In this document: in pieces, positions 7,890 through 15,880 of the stretch | How positions within the stretch are numbered: position 1 is the stretch's first letter | Layout: every line of letters starts with the position of its first letter | Assembly: GCF_002902845.1 (NCBI RefSeq) | Contig: NZ_PPTF01000023.1 | Span: 43,743-90,621, forward strand | Reading direction: 5' to 3' | From: Chromobacterium sinusclupearum | GTDB lineage: Bacteria; Pseudomonadota; Gammaproteobacteria; Burkholderiales; Chromobacteriaceae | Length of the DNA: 46,879 bases | Program-made: the position numbers and the translations under genes | Notes under the pieces: generated by a model | The model's input: only the letters and a program-made list of their open reading frames with translations | Told to the model about the DNA's origin: nothing | Database searches by the model: none

Positions 7890-7999
7890 CCCGCTTAGGC
7901 GGACGGCGCTTGGTGCGTTGTCCGCCAGGGCTTACAATTCGGTTTTGAACCGGCCGGGGCCAACACCCCGGTCCGGCCGAACCGTAATCGAAAGCCCCC

Positions 8000-9013
8000 A
8001 TGTCCAGCCTGACCGAACTCCTCAGCCGCGCCGCCGCGGCTCGCGCCGAACTCGTAGCGCGCCTCGCCGCCGAAGACACCAACTGCTACCGCTTGTTCCA
8101 CGGCAGCGTCGAGGGCGTGCCCGGCCTCACCATAGACCGCTACGGCGAGCAGATCCTGGCACAGAGCTTCCACCGCTCGCTGGAGGAGGCGGAACTGGAG
8201 GAAATCCGCGCCTATTACCGCGAGACCCTGCCTGAGCTGACGCTGGTGTACAACGACCGCAGCGAGGCCAATTCCCGCGTCCGCAACGCCTTGCCGCTGG
8301 CCGAGCAGGCAGTGGCGGAACAGGACATCACCATCCGCGAAAACGGCGTGGCGTTTCACTACCAGGCGCGCCACAAGGGGCAGGACCCCTGGCTGTTCCT
8401 CGACCTGCGCGCCGCGCGCCGCCGCGTGATGCAGCTGGCAGACGGCAAGAGCGTGCTGAACCTGTTTTCGTATACCTGCGGCGTGGGCGTGGCGGCAGCC
8501 AAGGCCGGCGCCAGCTTCGTGCTGAACGTCGATTTCTCCGAATCCAGCCTCAGCGTGGGCCGCGCCAACGCCAAGCTGAACCTGCTGGCCACCCGCCCGC
8601 GCTGCCTGCACAGCGACGTGTTCGCCGCCGTGCGCCAGCTATCCGGCATCGGCCAACCGGACCGCGTGCGCGGCAAGCGCATGCCGGCCTTCCCCAAGCT
8701 GGAGCCGCGCCAGTTCGATCTGGTGTTTCTCGACCCGCCGCGCTACTCCAAGAGCCAGTTTGGCGTGGTGGACCTGGTGAACGACTACCAGGCGCTGTTC
8801 AAGCCGGCTTTGCTGGCCACAGCGCCCGGCGGCATGCTGATCTGTTGCAATAATGTTGCAGAAGTCGACGGCGATGCCTGGCTGGAGTCGCTGAAGCGCA
8901 GCGCCGCCAAGGCCGGCCGCGAAGTGCGCGCCGCGGAGTGGATCGAGCCCGATGCCGACTTCCCCAGCAACGACGGCAAACACCCGCTGAAGATCGTATT
9001 GCTGAGTGTTTGA
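8000..9013 (+). CDS. Class I SAM-dependent RNA methyltransferase (RlmI/RlmK-like)
   Basis: A 337-residue protein. Residues about 85-120 form an N-terminal EEHD-like region, then a Rossmann methyltransferase fold with motif I SVLNLFSYTCGVGVAAAKAG (about 150-170), an acidic motif II NVDFSESSL, and the catalytic DPPRYSKS motif typical of rRNA cytosine or guanine methyltransferases. It resembles the C-terminal half of RlmL or RlmI but has no PUA or THUMP domain visible at the N-terminus, so the exact target base cannot be given. It lies between two lipase paralogues, is followed by a strong terminator, and seems a separate transcription unit. Confidence 0.83.
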   Translation: MSSLTELLSRAAAARAELVARLAAEDTNCYRLFHGSVEGVPGLTIDRYGEQILAQSFHRSLEEAELEEIRAYYRETLPELTLVYNDRSEANSRVRNALPLAEQAVAEQDITIRENGVAFHYQARHKGQDPWLFLDLRAARRRVMQLADGKSVLNLFSYTCGVGVAAAKAGASFVLNVDFSESSLSVGRANAKLNLLATRPRCLHSDVFAAVRQLSGIGQPDRVRGKRMPAFPKLEPRQFDLVFLDPPRYSKSQFGVVDLVNDYQALFKPALLATAPGGMLICCNNVAEVDGDAWLESLKRSAAKAGREVRAAEWIEPDADFPSNDGKHPLKIVLLSV

Positions 9014-9031
9014 GCGCCGTTCTCCTCTTTC

Positions 9032-9061
9032 AAAACCGCTGCCCAGGCAGCGGTTTTTTCT
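9032..9061 (+). terminator. Rho-independent terminator after methyltransferase gene
   Basis: AAAACCGCTGCC at 9032-9043 pairs with GGCAGCGGTTTT at 9046-9057 around a two-base loop core, followed by further T residues. It ends the unit before the second lipase gene. Confidence 0.88.
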
Positions 9062-9246
9062 TGTCCAGACTAGGCGCGGCAGCGGCAAATTGTGGTTATA
9101 TATTTAAAATTGCAGGTTTATTTTAAATGTAAACGCCTGTTATTCTATTGTCGCAGGTGGTTTACGTAAGGCGCGGAATCCTTGCCGCGACCGATTGGCA
9201 AACCGGACCACCCGCTGACAACAAGATCAAGGTATCGGGTGAATAC

Positions 9247-10593
9247 ATGAAACGACTTTTCGCATCAACCTTGCTGGCCGGCCTGCTGGCCGCCGGCCAG
9301 GCGCAGGCGCAGGCGCTGCAACCGCCCAACGACGAACTGGACGGCGTGCTTTCCGCCGGCAAGCCGCTGTCCGAGGCCGAAGCGGCCTTGGCCGCCAGCC
9401 AGGCCAAACCGCAGCAGGGCAGCACGACCTACACCTATCTGCGTTGCTATTACCGGGTCAGCCCAGCGTCCAATCAGCCGCAAACCCGTTATGTCTGGGC
9501 GACCGACCCCTCCAGCGGCGACTACTACCGCGTCAACGGCTACTGGTGGTCCGGCAGCATCGTGGCGCTGAAAAACATGTTCTACAGCGAGGCCAGCCAG
9601 GACGCGCTGCGCGCGGCATGCCAGAACACGCTGGCCAAGCAGGGCGTCAATCGCCCGCTGGCGCTGGTGGCCGCCGCCAACAACGCCATGTCGTACAACC
9701 ACACCATCTGGACGCTGGACAGCGCGGCGCAGGGCCCGGCCATCAACAAGCTGATCGTGTTCGGCGACAGCCTGTCCGATACCCAGAACATGTACGGCGC
9801 GTCGCAGTGGAAGCTGCCCACCGCCCAGAGCTGGTATATCGGCCGCTTCAGCAATGGCCGCGTGTGGGTCGAGCATCTGGCCGAGCAGCTGGGGCTGCCG
9901 ATCTACAACTGGGCGATAGGCGGCGCGGCGGCGGACAAGCATCTGGTGGTGCCGGGACTACTGCAGGAAGTGGATTCCTGGACGCAATACATGCAGAAGG
10001 CGCCGGGCTATCGTGCGGAGAACACGCTGTTCACCATGCTGATCGGCGGCAACGACCTGCTGAACTACGGCCGCAGCGTCGATCAGGTGATCGCCGACCA
10101 AGGCAAGGCGCTGGAAAAGATCATCGCCGCCGGCGGCCGCAATATCGTGGTGCTGAACCTGCCCGACTTGTCGCGCACGCCGTCCGGCAGCAGCGGCGGC
10201 AAGGCCGCGCAACTGGCGCAGCAAGTGAAGGACTACAACGCCAAGTTGGCGGCGCTGGTGGCCACGCTGCAGCAGAAACATGGCGCCGGCCTCAAGCTCA
10301 GGCTGTTCGACGCTTACGGCATGTTCAACGATCTGTTGGCCAATCCGGCCAAGTACCAGGTCAGCAATACCACCCAGTCCTGCCTGAACGTGGCCGCCAA
10401 TGCCAGCCTGCCGTATATTTCGGCGCAGACGCCGCGGCCGGAGTGCACCAATGCCGACGCCTATGTGTTCTGGGACAATCTGCACCCGACCACGCACACC
10501 CATCTGCTGCTGGGCGGCTTCGTCGCCGACTTCGTGCGGCAGCAGGGCTATGCGCTGCTGGTCCAGGCCAAGGCGATGACGCGCCGGCGTTGA
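9247..10593 (+). CDS. Secreted GDSL lipase/phospholipase, thermolabile-haemolysin type (paralogue 2)
   Basis: A 448-residue protein, colinear with the 6540-7889 product. It has a signal peptide ending AQA (about residue 22), the TYTYLRCYYR and YYRVNGYWW elements of the N-terminal domain, and a SGNH domain with VFGDSLSD (S175), AIGGAA, LIGGNDL and DNLHPTTHTH. The upstream region 9062-9246 is AT-rich (runs of TATATTTAAA type) unlike the coding DNA around it, so it likely holds its own promoter. ATG 9247 is chosen since it starts the signal peptide; the frame extends upstream. Paralogy with the first copy implies a local duplication around the methyltransferase gene. Confidence 0.88.
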   Translation: MKRLFASTLLAGLLAAGQAQAQALQPPNDELDGVLSAGKPLSEAEAALAASQAKPQQGSTTYTYLRCYYRVSPASNQPQTRYVWATDPSSGDYYRVNGYWWSGSIVALKNMFYSEASQDALRAACQNTLAKQGVNRPLALVAAANNAMSYNHTIWTLDSAAQGPAINKLIVFGDSLSDTQNMYGASQWKLPTAQSWYIGRFSNGRVWVEHLAEQLGLPIYNWAIGGAAADKHLVVPGLLQEVDSWTQYMQKAPGYRAENTLFTMLIGGNDLLNYGRSVDQVIADQGKALEKIIAAGGRNIVVLNLPDLSRTPSGSSGGKAAQLAQQVKDYNAKLAALVATLQQKHGAGLKLRLFDAYGMFNDLLANPAKYQVSNTTQSCLNVAANASLPYISAQTPRPECTNADAYVFWDNLHPTTHTHLLLGGFVADFVRQQGYALLVQAKAMTRRR

Positions 10594-10719
10594 CATTTCG
10601 GGGAGGTCTTCGCGCGTTCGCCTTTTTCTTGTCGGCGGCCTTATGCAAACGCTAAGCTTGAGCAGATGAGAGAAGACTAGGGGCCCGCGCAGGGCCCTTG
10701 TTGCTTGAGGGAGACCAAG

Positions 10720-10911
10720 ATGACCGAAACCGCTCCGCTGACACCAAAACCCTGTCCCAAATGCGGCGCGCGCGGCGAGCTGGTGAAGGCCGGTTCGCGC
10801 CGGCTGTGGGTGCAGTGCAGCCGCTATCCGGAAAAGGGCAATTGCCCGGCCATCGGCGCGCAGGCCGACAACAAGAAGGAAGCGATTCTGAACTGGAATC
10901 GGCTGAAGTAA
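10720..10911 (+). CDS. Lar-like restriction-alleviation family zinc-ribbon protein
   Basis: A 63-residue protein with C12-x2-C15 (PCPKCG) and C33, C42, then the ending EAILNWNRLK. The CPxCG start and the EAI-x-WN end are the signature of the Lar family, named for the Rac prophage protein that relieves type I restriction. ATG 10720 has GAGGGAG upstream; a TTG at 10705 is in frame but less likely. It stands alone between the second lipase and the phosphatase gene, with no phage genes next to it. An imperfect GGGCCC hairpin at about 10679-10698 precedes it. Anti-restriction activity is not shown; many Lar-like proteins are of unknown role. Confidence 0.72.
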   Translation: MTETAPLTPKPCPKCGARGELVKAGSRRLWVQCSRYPEKGNCPAIGAQADNKKEAILNWNRLK

Positions 10912-10967
10912 GCCCCGCTGCCGAATTCGCCGACTCGACCGCGCGGCGACCAGCCCGCGCCTTGGGC

Positions 10968-11759
10968 TTACTGGTTGGCCCGCACCCAGCGGTGCCACTG
11001 CGAGAACAGCTCCGGCGTGATGGCGGCCACCACCGAGCGCTTCCAGATCACGTCGCTCCAGTAATCGTCGGTATTCAGGCTGGCCAGACGGGCGCCGGCT
11101 TCCTCGGCGATGACTGCCCCGGCGGCGTAGTCCCACAGCCGCTGGCCGCCATGCAGATACAGGTCGTAGCGGCCGGCCGCCAGAAAACACCAGTCCAACG
11201 TGCTGGAGCCCATATTGCGCTGGCTGCCGCACGGCGCCACGCTGCCGATGCGCGCCGCCAGCTTGCCGGAGCGCAGATACTTGACTTCAACGCTGGCGAT
11301 GGCGTCGCCGATGCAGTTGTTGATGGTCTTCAGCGGCAGGCGATGGCCGTTCAGCCAGGCGCCGAGGCCGCGGCGGGCGTAGAACATCTCGTCCGACACC
11401 GGGTTATAGATCACGCCCAGCTCGCTCTTGCCGGCCACCATCAGGCCGACCGAGATGGCGAAATACGGCAGGCCGTTGACGAAGTTGGTGGTGCCGTCTA
11501 TCGGGTCCACCACCCACAGGCCGTCGCGGTTGGCCTCCCACAGCGCGTCCTGTTCCTCGCGCTCCATCTCCTCGCCCAGCACCGGATGCGGCAGAATGGC
11601 CGGCAGGCCGTGTTGCAGCGCTTGCTGGCAGGCTAGGTCGGCCTCGGTGAACAGGGTGCCGTCGTCCTTGCGGCTTTTGCCCACGTGCAAAAAGCGCGGC
11701 ATGACCTCGCGCGCCGCCACTTCGCGCACCAGTCGCATCACCTGTTCTAGCACCTGCAT
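10968..11759 (-). CDS. suhB: Inositol monophosphatase family protein (SuhB-like)
   Basis: A 263-residue protein with the lithium-sensitive phosphatase motifs: GEE at 62-64 and DPIDGTTNF at 85-93 bind the catalytic magnesium ions, and WDYAAGAVIAEEAG near the C-terminus is the second family signature. In E. coli SuhB dephosphorylates inositol phosphates and also acts in rRNA transcription antitermination. ATG 11759 follows AGGAGAG at a good distance; the frame continues upstream into the rsmE region and that part is not coding. It is divergent from rsmE with about 100 bases between. The C-terminal tail is slightly unusual, but the key residues are intact. Confidence 0.85.
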   Translation of the reverse strand: MQVLEQVMRLVREVAAREVMPRFLHVGKSRKDDGTLFTEADLACQQALQHGLPAILPHPVLGEEMEREEQDALWEANRDGLWVVDPIDGTTNFVNGLPYFAISVGLMVAGKSELGVIYNPVSDEMFYARRGLGAWLNGHRLPLKTINNCIGDAIASVEVKYLRSGKLAARIGSVAPCGSQRNMGSSTLDWCFLAAGRYDLYLHGGQRLWDYAAGAVIAEEAGARLASLNTDDYWSDVIWKRSVVAAITPELFSQWHRWVRANQ

Positions 11760-11861
11760 CCTGTCTCTCCTGCAAAAATGCGTCGTCGCGGCGCAAAAGC
11801 GGTTTGCCGAATGAAGCAAACCTAGCAAAATACCGGTATCAACAGCGACTTTCAATATCCG

Positions 11862-12587
11862 ATGCCAAGGTTTTATCTGGACGCCGACCTCGCGGTCGGC
11901 CAGCAACTGTCCCTGCCCGATGCTGTGGTGCGTCATATCCAAGTATTGCGGCTGAATGCCGGCGACGCCATCACCTTGTTCAATGGACGCGGCGGCGAGT
12001 ATCACGCCGTTCTCGGCGCGGTGATGAAGCGCGACGCGCAGTGCGTGATCGAGCGCTTCGACGACGTTTCACGTGAAACCCCGCTGTGGCTGGGCCTGGC
12101 ACAGGGCATTTCCAGCGGCGACAAGATGGAGTTCACGCTGCAAAAGGGCGTGGAAATGGGCGTGGCGGTGTTTCAGCCCATCGCCGCCGGCCGCTCCGTG
12201 GTCAAACTCAGCGGCGAGCGCGCCGACAAGCGGGTGGCGCGCTGGCAGGAGATCGTGATTTCCGCCTGCGAGCAAAGCGGCCGCAACACGGTGCCGCAGG
12301 TGTTGCCCATTCTGACGCTGAACGAGTGGCTGGCGCAGAGCCAGGAAGCCGACATCCGGCTGATCCTGTCGCCGCGCGGTGACAAGAGCCTGGCGCAGTT
12401 GGCCGAGCGGCCGGCGCGCAGCTGGCTGATGGTGGGGCCGGAAGGCGGCTTCTCCGCGCTAGAGGAGGATGCGGCCTTGGCCGCCGGCTGGACGCCGCTG
12501 AAGCTGGGGCCGCGCATCCTGCGCACCGAAACCGCCGCGCTGGCCGCTGTCGGCGCCATGCAGGCGGTGTGGGGGGATTACCGGTAG
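11862..12587 (+). CDS. rsmE: 16S rRNA (uracil-1498-N3)-methyltransferase
   Basis: A 241-residue protein of the RsmE family, which methylates U1498 of 16S rRNA in the 30S subunit. The N-terminal PUA-like part has HIQVLRLNAGD and LFNGRGGEY; the C-terminal SPOUT knot has ISACEQSGRN, MVGPEGGFS and the LGPRILRTETAALAAV motif that binds SAM. Length matches the family. The coding sequence contains a parS-like palindrome at 12065-12080 (codons for DVSRET). Its TAG stop is the first three bases of an inverted REP-like repeat. Confidence 0.95.
   Translation: MPRFYLDADLAVGQQLSLPDAVVRHIQVLRLNAGDAITLFNGRGGEYHAVLGAVMKRDAQCVIERFDDVSRETPLWLGLAQGISSGDKMEFTLQKGVEMGVAVFQPIAAGRSVVKLSGERADKRVARWQEIVISACEQSGRNTVPQVLPILTLNEWLAQSQEADIRLILSPRGDKSLAQLAERPARSWLMVGPEGGFSALEEDAALAAGWTPLKLGPRILRTETAALAAVGAMQAVWGDYR
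12065..12080. other. parS-like ParB-binding site, copy 2 (inside rsmE)
   Basis: CGTTTCACGTGAAACC contains the perfect 14-base palindrome GTTTCACGTGAAAC, the core of the parS consensus; only the outermost base on each side differs. Chromosomal parS sites are often inside genes. Confidence 0.75.
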
Positions 12588-12701
12588 GGCGGAAGCCCCA
12601 AGGGGGCGTTCCGCCGAGTCTCTGCGCATGCAAGTCGTTTGGCGCTAGCGTGATGGACGGCGAGATGGCGGAACGCCCGGCATGGCCGGGCTTCCGCCCT
12701 A
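12585..12701. repeat. Inverted REP-like (BIME-type) element between convergent genes
   Basis: The two ends are inverted copies: TAGGGCGGAAGCC at 12585-12597 and GGCTTCCGCCCTA at 12689-12701. Each arm is also a hairpin of its own: GGCGGAA pairs with TTCCGCC within 12588-12615 and again within 12668-12698. About 50 bases separate the arms. This is the layout of paired REP sequences. Both neighbouring genes (rsmE and the HD-GYP gene) end with TAG stops lying at the outer ends of the element. Confidence 0.78.
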
Positions 12702-13913
12702 CAGGAAGCGCAGCGGGTCGATGTGCCACTTCTCCGGCGACTCGTGCTTGACGATCTTGTCGCCGCCGCCGGCGCCCATGCGGCGCGACAGGTCCACGAT
12801 TTCCGGCTTGATGTGGGTATTGCTCTTGATGCTGAAGAACACCTTTACCTTGGGGCAGATCAGATTGTGGTCGTTCTGCTCCACCACCACGCCCAGCCTG
12901 CCGCTTTCCAGCCGCACCAGAGTGCCGATGGGGTAGATGCCGATGGCGCGCATGAAGGCCTGCACCAGCTCCGGGTTGAAGTGGAACTTCGACCATTCGT
13001 AGATCTTGCGCAGGGCGTCTGTCGGCGACATGCCCTGGTGGTAGCAGCGGTCGGAGGTCAGCGCATCGTAGACGTCGACGATGGCGGCCATCTGTCCCAG
13101 CTGGGAAATCTCGTCGCCTTTGAGGCCCGCCGGATAGCCGCTGCCGTCATGGCGTTCGTGGTGCTGGCCGGCTACCTGGATGGCGATTTCCGGAATGCCC
13201 GGCGTGGCATGCAGGATTTTCTGGCTTTCCACCACATGGCACTTCATCACCTTGAATTCCTGCTCGGTCAGCTTGCCCGGCTTGTTCAGGATGTCGTCCG
13301 GCACCTTCATCTTGCCGATATCGTGCAGCATGCCGCCGATGCCGGCGTGATGGATGGCCTCGCGGCTCATGCCCAGCGCGTTGCAAAAACTGACCATCAG
13401 CGCGCCGACGCTGACCGAGTGCTGGAAGGTGTAATTGTCCTTGTCCTTGATCCGGCATAGCGACAGCAGCGCGCCGTTGTTGCGCAGAATGGATTCGGTC
13501 AGTTTCTCCACCTGCGGCTCCACCTGCTCCAGCTGCACCTGCTTGCCCAGGCGCACATCCTGCAGGATGTGGCGGACGATCAGGTTGGCCTCGTTGTGGA
13601 CCAGCTGGGCGCGGCCGAACTCCTCCGCCGCCTCGACTTTGCGCGTCACGGTGCTGGGGCGGCTGGCGATTTCGATCAGCTCGCTTTCCAGCTTCTGCCG
13701 CACCTCGTGTTCGGTAGGCGCGGACGGCAGATCGAGGCCCTTGCTGGTATCGATGTAAACCTCGTGGATGCCGGAATCGATAATCTTTTCGATTTCCGAT
13801 TCCTTGCGCACCAGGAAGCGGTTGACCAGGAAGGGGTGGGACATCCAGTCGCTGTTCAGATCGTGGATGTACATGCCGATCTTGATGTCTTTGACGTCTA
13901 TGCGCTTGATCAT
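12699..13913 (-). CDS. HD-GYP cyclic-di-GMP phosphodiesterase with N-terminal DUF3391 domain
   Basis: A 404-residue protein beginning [19 protein letters not shown], the start of the DUF3391 domain that often precedes HD-GYP domains. The catalytic domain has [11 protein letters not shown] and [11 protein letters not shown], with [16 protein letters not shown] downstream, as in active family members that degrade cyclic di-GMP. ATG 13913 was chosen as it begins the conserved domain, although its ribosome site is weak and the frame is open upstream. The gene is convergent with rsmE and divergent from pyrBI. Its stop codon lies in the inverted repeat. Confidence 0.88.
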   Translation of the reverse strand: MIKRIDVKDIKIGMYIHDLNSDWMSHPFLVNRFLVRKESEIEKIIDSGIHEVYIDTSKGLDLPSAPTEHEVRQKLESELIEIASRPSTVTRKVEAAEEFGRAQLVHNEANLIVRHILQDVRLGKQVQLEQVEPQVEKLTESILRNNGALLSLCRIKDKDNYTFQHSVSVGALMVSFCNALGMSREAIHHAGIGGMLHDIGKMKVPDDILNKPGKLTEQEFKVMKCHVVESQKILHATPGIPEIAIQVAGQHHERHDGSGYPAGLKGDEISQLGQMAAIVDVYDALTSDRCYHQGMSPTDALRKIYEWSKFHFNPELVQAFMRAIGIYPIGTLVRLESGRLGVVVEQNDHNLICPKVKVFFSIKSNTHIKPEIVDLSRRMGAGGGDKIVKHESPEKWHIDPLRFL

Positions 13914-14087
13914 GTCGGGTGTTCGGGAAAAGTTGAGTGCGGGCCGTGGCGCAGCCTCTACTACAAGCATCATCCCCGCTGCGTCGATTTGCAAGGCTGC
14001 TGCGGGAACTGTTGCAATTCGGTCTGCCGGCGGCGGCGGAAAAGGACCGGCATCGAAAAAAAATCGACTGATCATGGGCTCTGCATC

Positions 14088-14127
14088 TTGTCAGCGGAGC
14101 AGGGGTGGGATATATTCCGACAATTTT
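14088..14127 (+). promoter_or_regulatory. pyrBI promoter with UTP-sensing initially transcribed region
   Basis: TTGTCA at 14088-14093 and TATATT at 14111-14116 are 17 bases apart, a good sigma-70 promoter. It is followed by CCGACAATTTTG, so transcription should start at A14122 with AAUUUUG. E. coli pyrBI starts AAUUUG after nearly the same sequence, where UTP excess causes slippage and abortive transcripts. TTCCGA (14115-14120) and TCGGAA (14130-14135) flank the start site. Confidence 0.8.
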
Positions 14128-14142
14128 GTTCGGAACGCAGGC

Positions 14143-14262
14143 ATGAAACAGGCAGCAAGACAGCGAAGCAGCATCAGCGACACCCGTCTGGGTGGCGCGG
14201 CGGCGTTGTTGTTCCGTGCCATCGTTCCCGACGCTCCCGTATTCCGCAAAAAAAGCCCCTGA
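14143..14262 (+). CDS. pyrL: Putative PyrL-like pyrBI leader peptide
   Basis: A 39-codon frame, [18 protein letters not shown] onward to FRKKSP, starts 21 bases after the inferred transcription start. Its stop TGA (14260-14262) lies inside the stem of the terminator hairpin just before pyrB. In E. coli a 44-residue leader peptide is translated into the attenuator in the same way: with low UTP, polymerase pauses, the ribosome catches up and blocks the hairpin. Sequence identity to E. coli PyrL is not expected; position and stop-in-hairpin layout are the evidence. Confidence 0.62.
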   Translation: MKQAARQRSSISDTRLGGAAALLFRAIVPDAPVFRKKSP

Positions 14263-14280
14263 ATCCAGGGGCTTTTTTTT
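14248..14280 (+). terminator. pyrBI attenuator
   Basis: GCCCCTG at 14255-14261 pairs with CAGGGGC at 14266-14272 around a four-base loop, with a run of A before and eight T after (14273-14280). It stands 32 bases before the pyrB start, so readthrough is needed for pyrBI expression. The A run on the other side lets it also work leftward. Confidence 0.88.
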
Positions 14281-14312
14281 CGTCCGCAACCGCCAACATG
14301 AGGAAAGCGATC

Positions 14313-15233
14313 ATGGCCAATCCACTGTACCGCAAGCACATCATCTCCATACCCGACTTCAGCCGCGAGGAACTGGAACTGGTGGTGGAGACCGCCAGTC
14401 GCTTGAAGCAGAACCCGCGCAGCGATCTGCTGCAGGACAAGCTGGTGGCCAGCTGCTTCTTCGAACCGTCCACCCGCACCCGGCTGTCGTTTGAAACCGC
14501 GGTGCAACGCCTGGGCGGCAACATCATCGGCTTTGCCGACGGCGGCAATACCAGCGCCAAGAAGGGCGAAACGCTGGCCGACTCGATCAAGATCATCAGC
14601 TCCTACACCGACGCGGTGGTGATGCGCCACCCCAAGGAAGGCGCTGCGCGGCTGGCCAGCGAGTTTTCGGCGGTGCCGGTGATCAACGGCGGCGACGGCT
14701 CCAACCAGCACCCGACGCAAACCCTGCTCGACCTGTTTTCCATCCGCGAGACCCAAGGCCGGCTGGATGGCCTGACCGTGGCCTTCGCCGGCGATCTGAA
14801 ATACGGCCGCACCGTGCACTCGCTGGCGCAGGCGCTGTCGCTGTTCGGCGCGCGCTTCTATTTTGTGGCGCCTGAGGTGCTGGCGATGCCGGACTACATC
14901 TGCGAGGAACTGGACGAGAAGGGCATTCAGTACACGGTGGCGGAGAGCCTGGAAGACGTGATCCCGGAAGTGGACGTGTTGTACATGACCCGCGTGCAGC
15001 GCGAGCGTTTCGACGAGGCCGAGTTCAAGAAAATTCAGGGCCAGTACGCGCTGCGCGCCGAAATGCTCAAGTCCGCGCGTCCCGGCATGAAGGTGCTGCA
15101 CCCGCTGCCGCGGGTGGACGAGATCGCGGTGGATGTCGACGCCACGCCGCACGCCTACTACTTCGAACAGGCCAAGAACGGCGTGTATGCGCGCCAGGCG
15201 CTGCTGTCGCTGGTGCTGAACGAAACCGTGTAA
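14313..15233 (+). CDS. pyrB: Aspartate carbamoyltransferase, catalytic subunit
   Basis: A 306-residue protein close to E. coli PyrB from its first residues ([13 protein letters not shown]). STRTR at 53-57 binds carbamoyl phosphate, HPTQTLLDL and MTRVQRERF are the aspartate and phosphate loop regions, HPLPRVDEI is the 240s-loop region. It joins carbamoyl phosphate to aspartate in the first committed pyrimidine step. ATG 14313 is chosen over ATG 14298, because GAGGAAA just upstream serves it and it matches the E. coli start. The pyrI gene follows by 25 bases in the same operon. Confidence 0.96.
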   Translation: MANPLYRKHIISIPDFSREELELVVETASRLKQNPRSDLLQDKLVASCFFEPSTRTRLSFETAVQRLGGNIIGFADGGNTSAKKGETLADSIKIISSYTDAVVMRHPKEGAARLASEFSAVPVINGGDGSNQHPTQTLLDLFSIRETQGRLDGLTVAFAGDLKYGRTVHSLAQALSLFGARFYFVAPEVLAMPDYICEELDEKGIQYTVAESLEDVIPEVDVLYMTRVQRERFDEAEFKKIQGQYALRAEMLKSARPGMKVLHPLPRVDEIAVDVDATPHAYYFEQAKNGVYARQALLSLVLNETV

Positions 15234-15258
15234 TCAGGCAAGAAAAGAGGACAAGATC

Positions 15259-15717
15259 ATGCAATACACCCGCACCGTAGAAGCGCTGAAGCAAGGCACC
15301 GTGATCGATCACATTCCGGCTGGCGAAGGCGTCAAGATCCTGCGCCTGTTCAAGCTGGCCGAGAGCGGCGAGCGCGTCACCGTGGGCCTGAACCTGGTGA
15401 GCCGCCACATGGGCAGCAAGGACCTGATCAAGGTGGAGAATGTGGCGCTGACCGAGGAGCAGGCCAACGAGCTGGCGCTGTTCGCGCCCCAGGCTACCGT
15501 CAACGTCATCGAAAACTTCGAAGTTGTCAAAAAGCATAAATTGACGTTGCCGGAGGCGGTGGAGGGCATTTTTTCCTGCCCTAACTCCAATTGCATATCT
15601 CACAACGAGCCGGTGATCAGTTTCTTCTACGTGAAAACCGTCGCTAACGACACAAAAATGAAATGCAAGTATTGCGAAAAAGTGTTCAGTAGGGATATTG
15701 TTGCAGAAGTGCGCTGA
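15259..15717 (+). CDS. pyrI: Aspartate carbamoyltransferase, regulatory subunit
   Basis: A 152-residue protein. The N-terminal allosteric domain ([29 protein letters not shown]) binds ATP or CTP, and the C-terminal zinc domain has CPNSNC and CKYC, the four cysteines that bind zinc and contact PyrB. It gives class B ATCase its feedback inhibition by CTP and UTP. AGAGGA precedes the ATG. From about 15510 onward codon use shifts to AT-rich codons (AAA, AAT, TAT, ATT), unlike pyrB, although the protein remains intact. Confidence 0.95.
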   Translation: MQYTRTVEALKQGTVIDHIPAGEGVKILRLFKLAESGERVTVGLNLVSRHMGSKDLIKVENVALTEEQANELALFAPQATVNVIENFEVVKKHKLTLPEAVEGIFSCPNSNCISHNEPVISFFYVKTVANDTKMKCKYCEKVFSRDIVAEVR

Positions 15718-15788
15718 GTCGTACAAAGGACGAGAATAGAGAAAATCAAGAACAAGCACTGCACTGACAGTCGCTGTAAAAAAAGAGG

Positions 15789-15815
15789 AGCGCCGCAGGC
15801 AACTGCGGCGCTTTT
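15789..15815 (+). terminator. pyrBI operon terminator
   Basis: AGCGCCGCAG (15789-15798) and CTGCGGCGCT (15803-15812) form a ten-base stem with a GCAA loop, followed by a T-rich run. Confidence 0.88.
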
Positions 15816-15880
15816 CGTTTTCCGCGCGGCGGCGCTCTGCTAGGCTTGACGCCAGTCGCCCTCACCGTGTTTCCGTTCGC

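Noticed and set aside
10679..10700. GGGCCC hairpin before the Lar-like gene as a terminator.
   Set aside because: The stem is imperfect and no proper T run follows, so it is mentioned only as a possible weak site.
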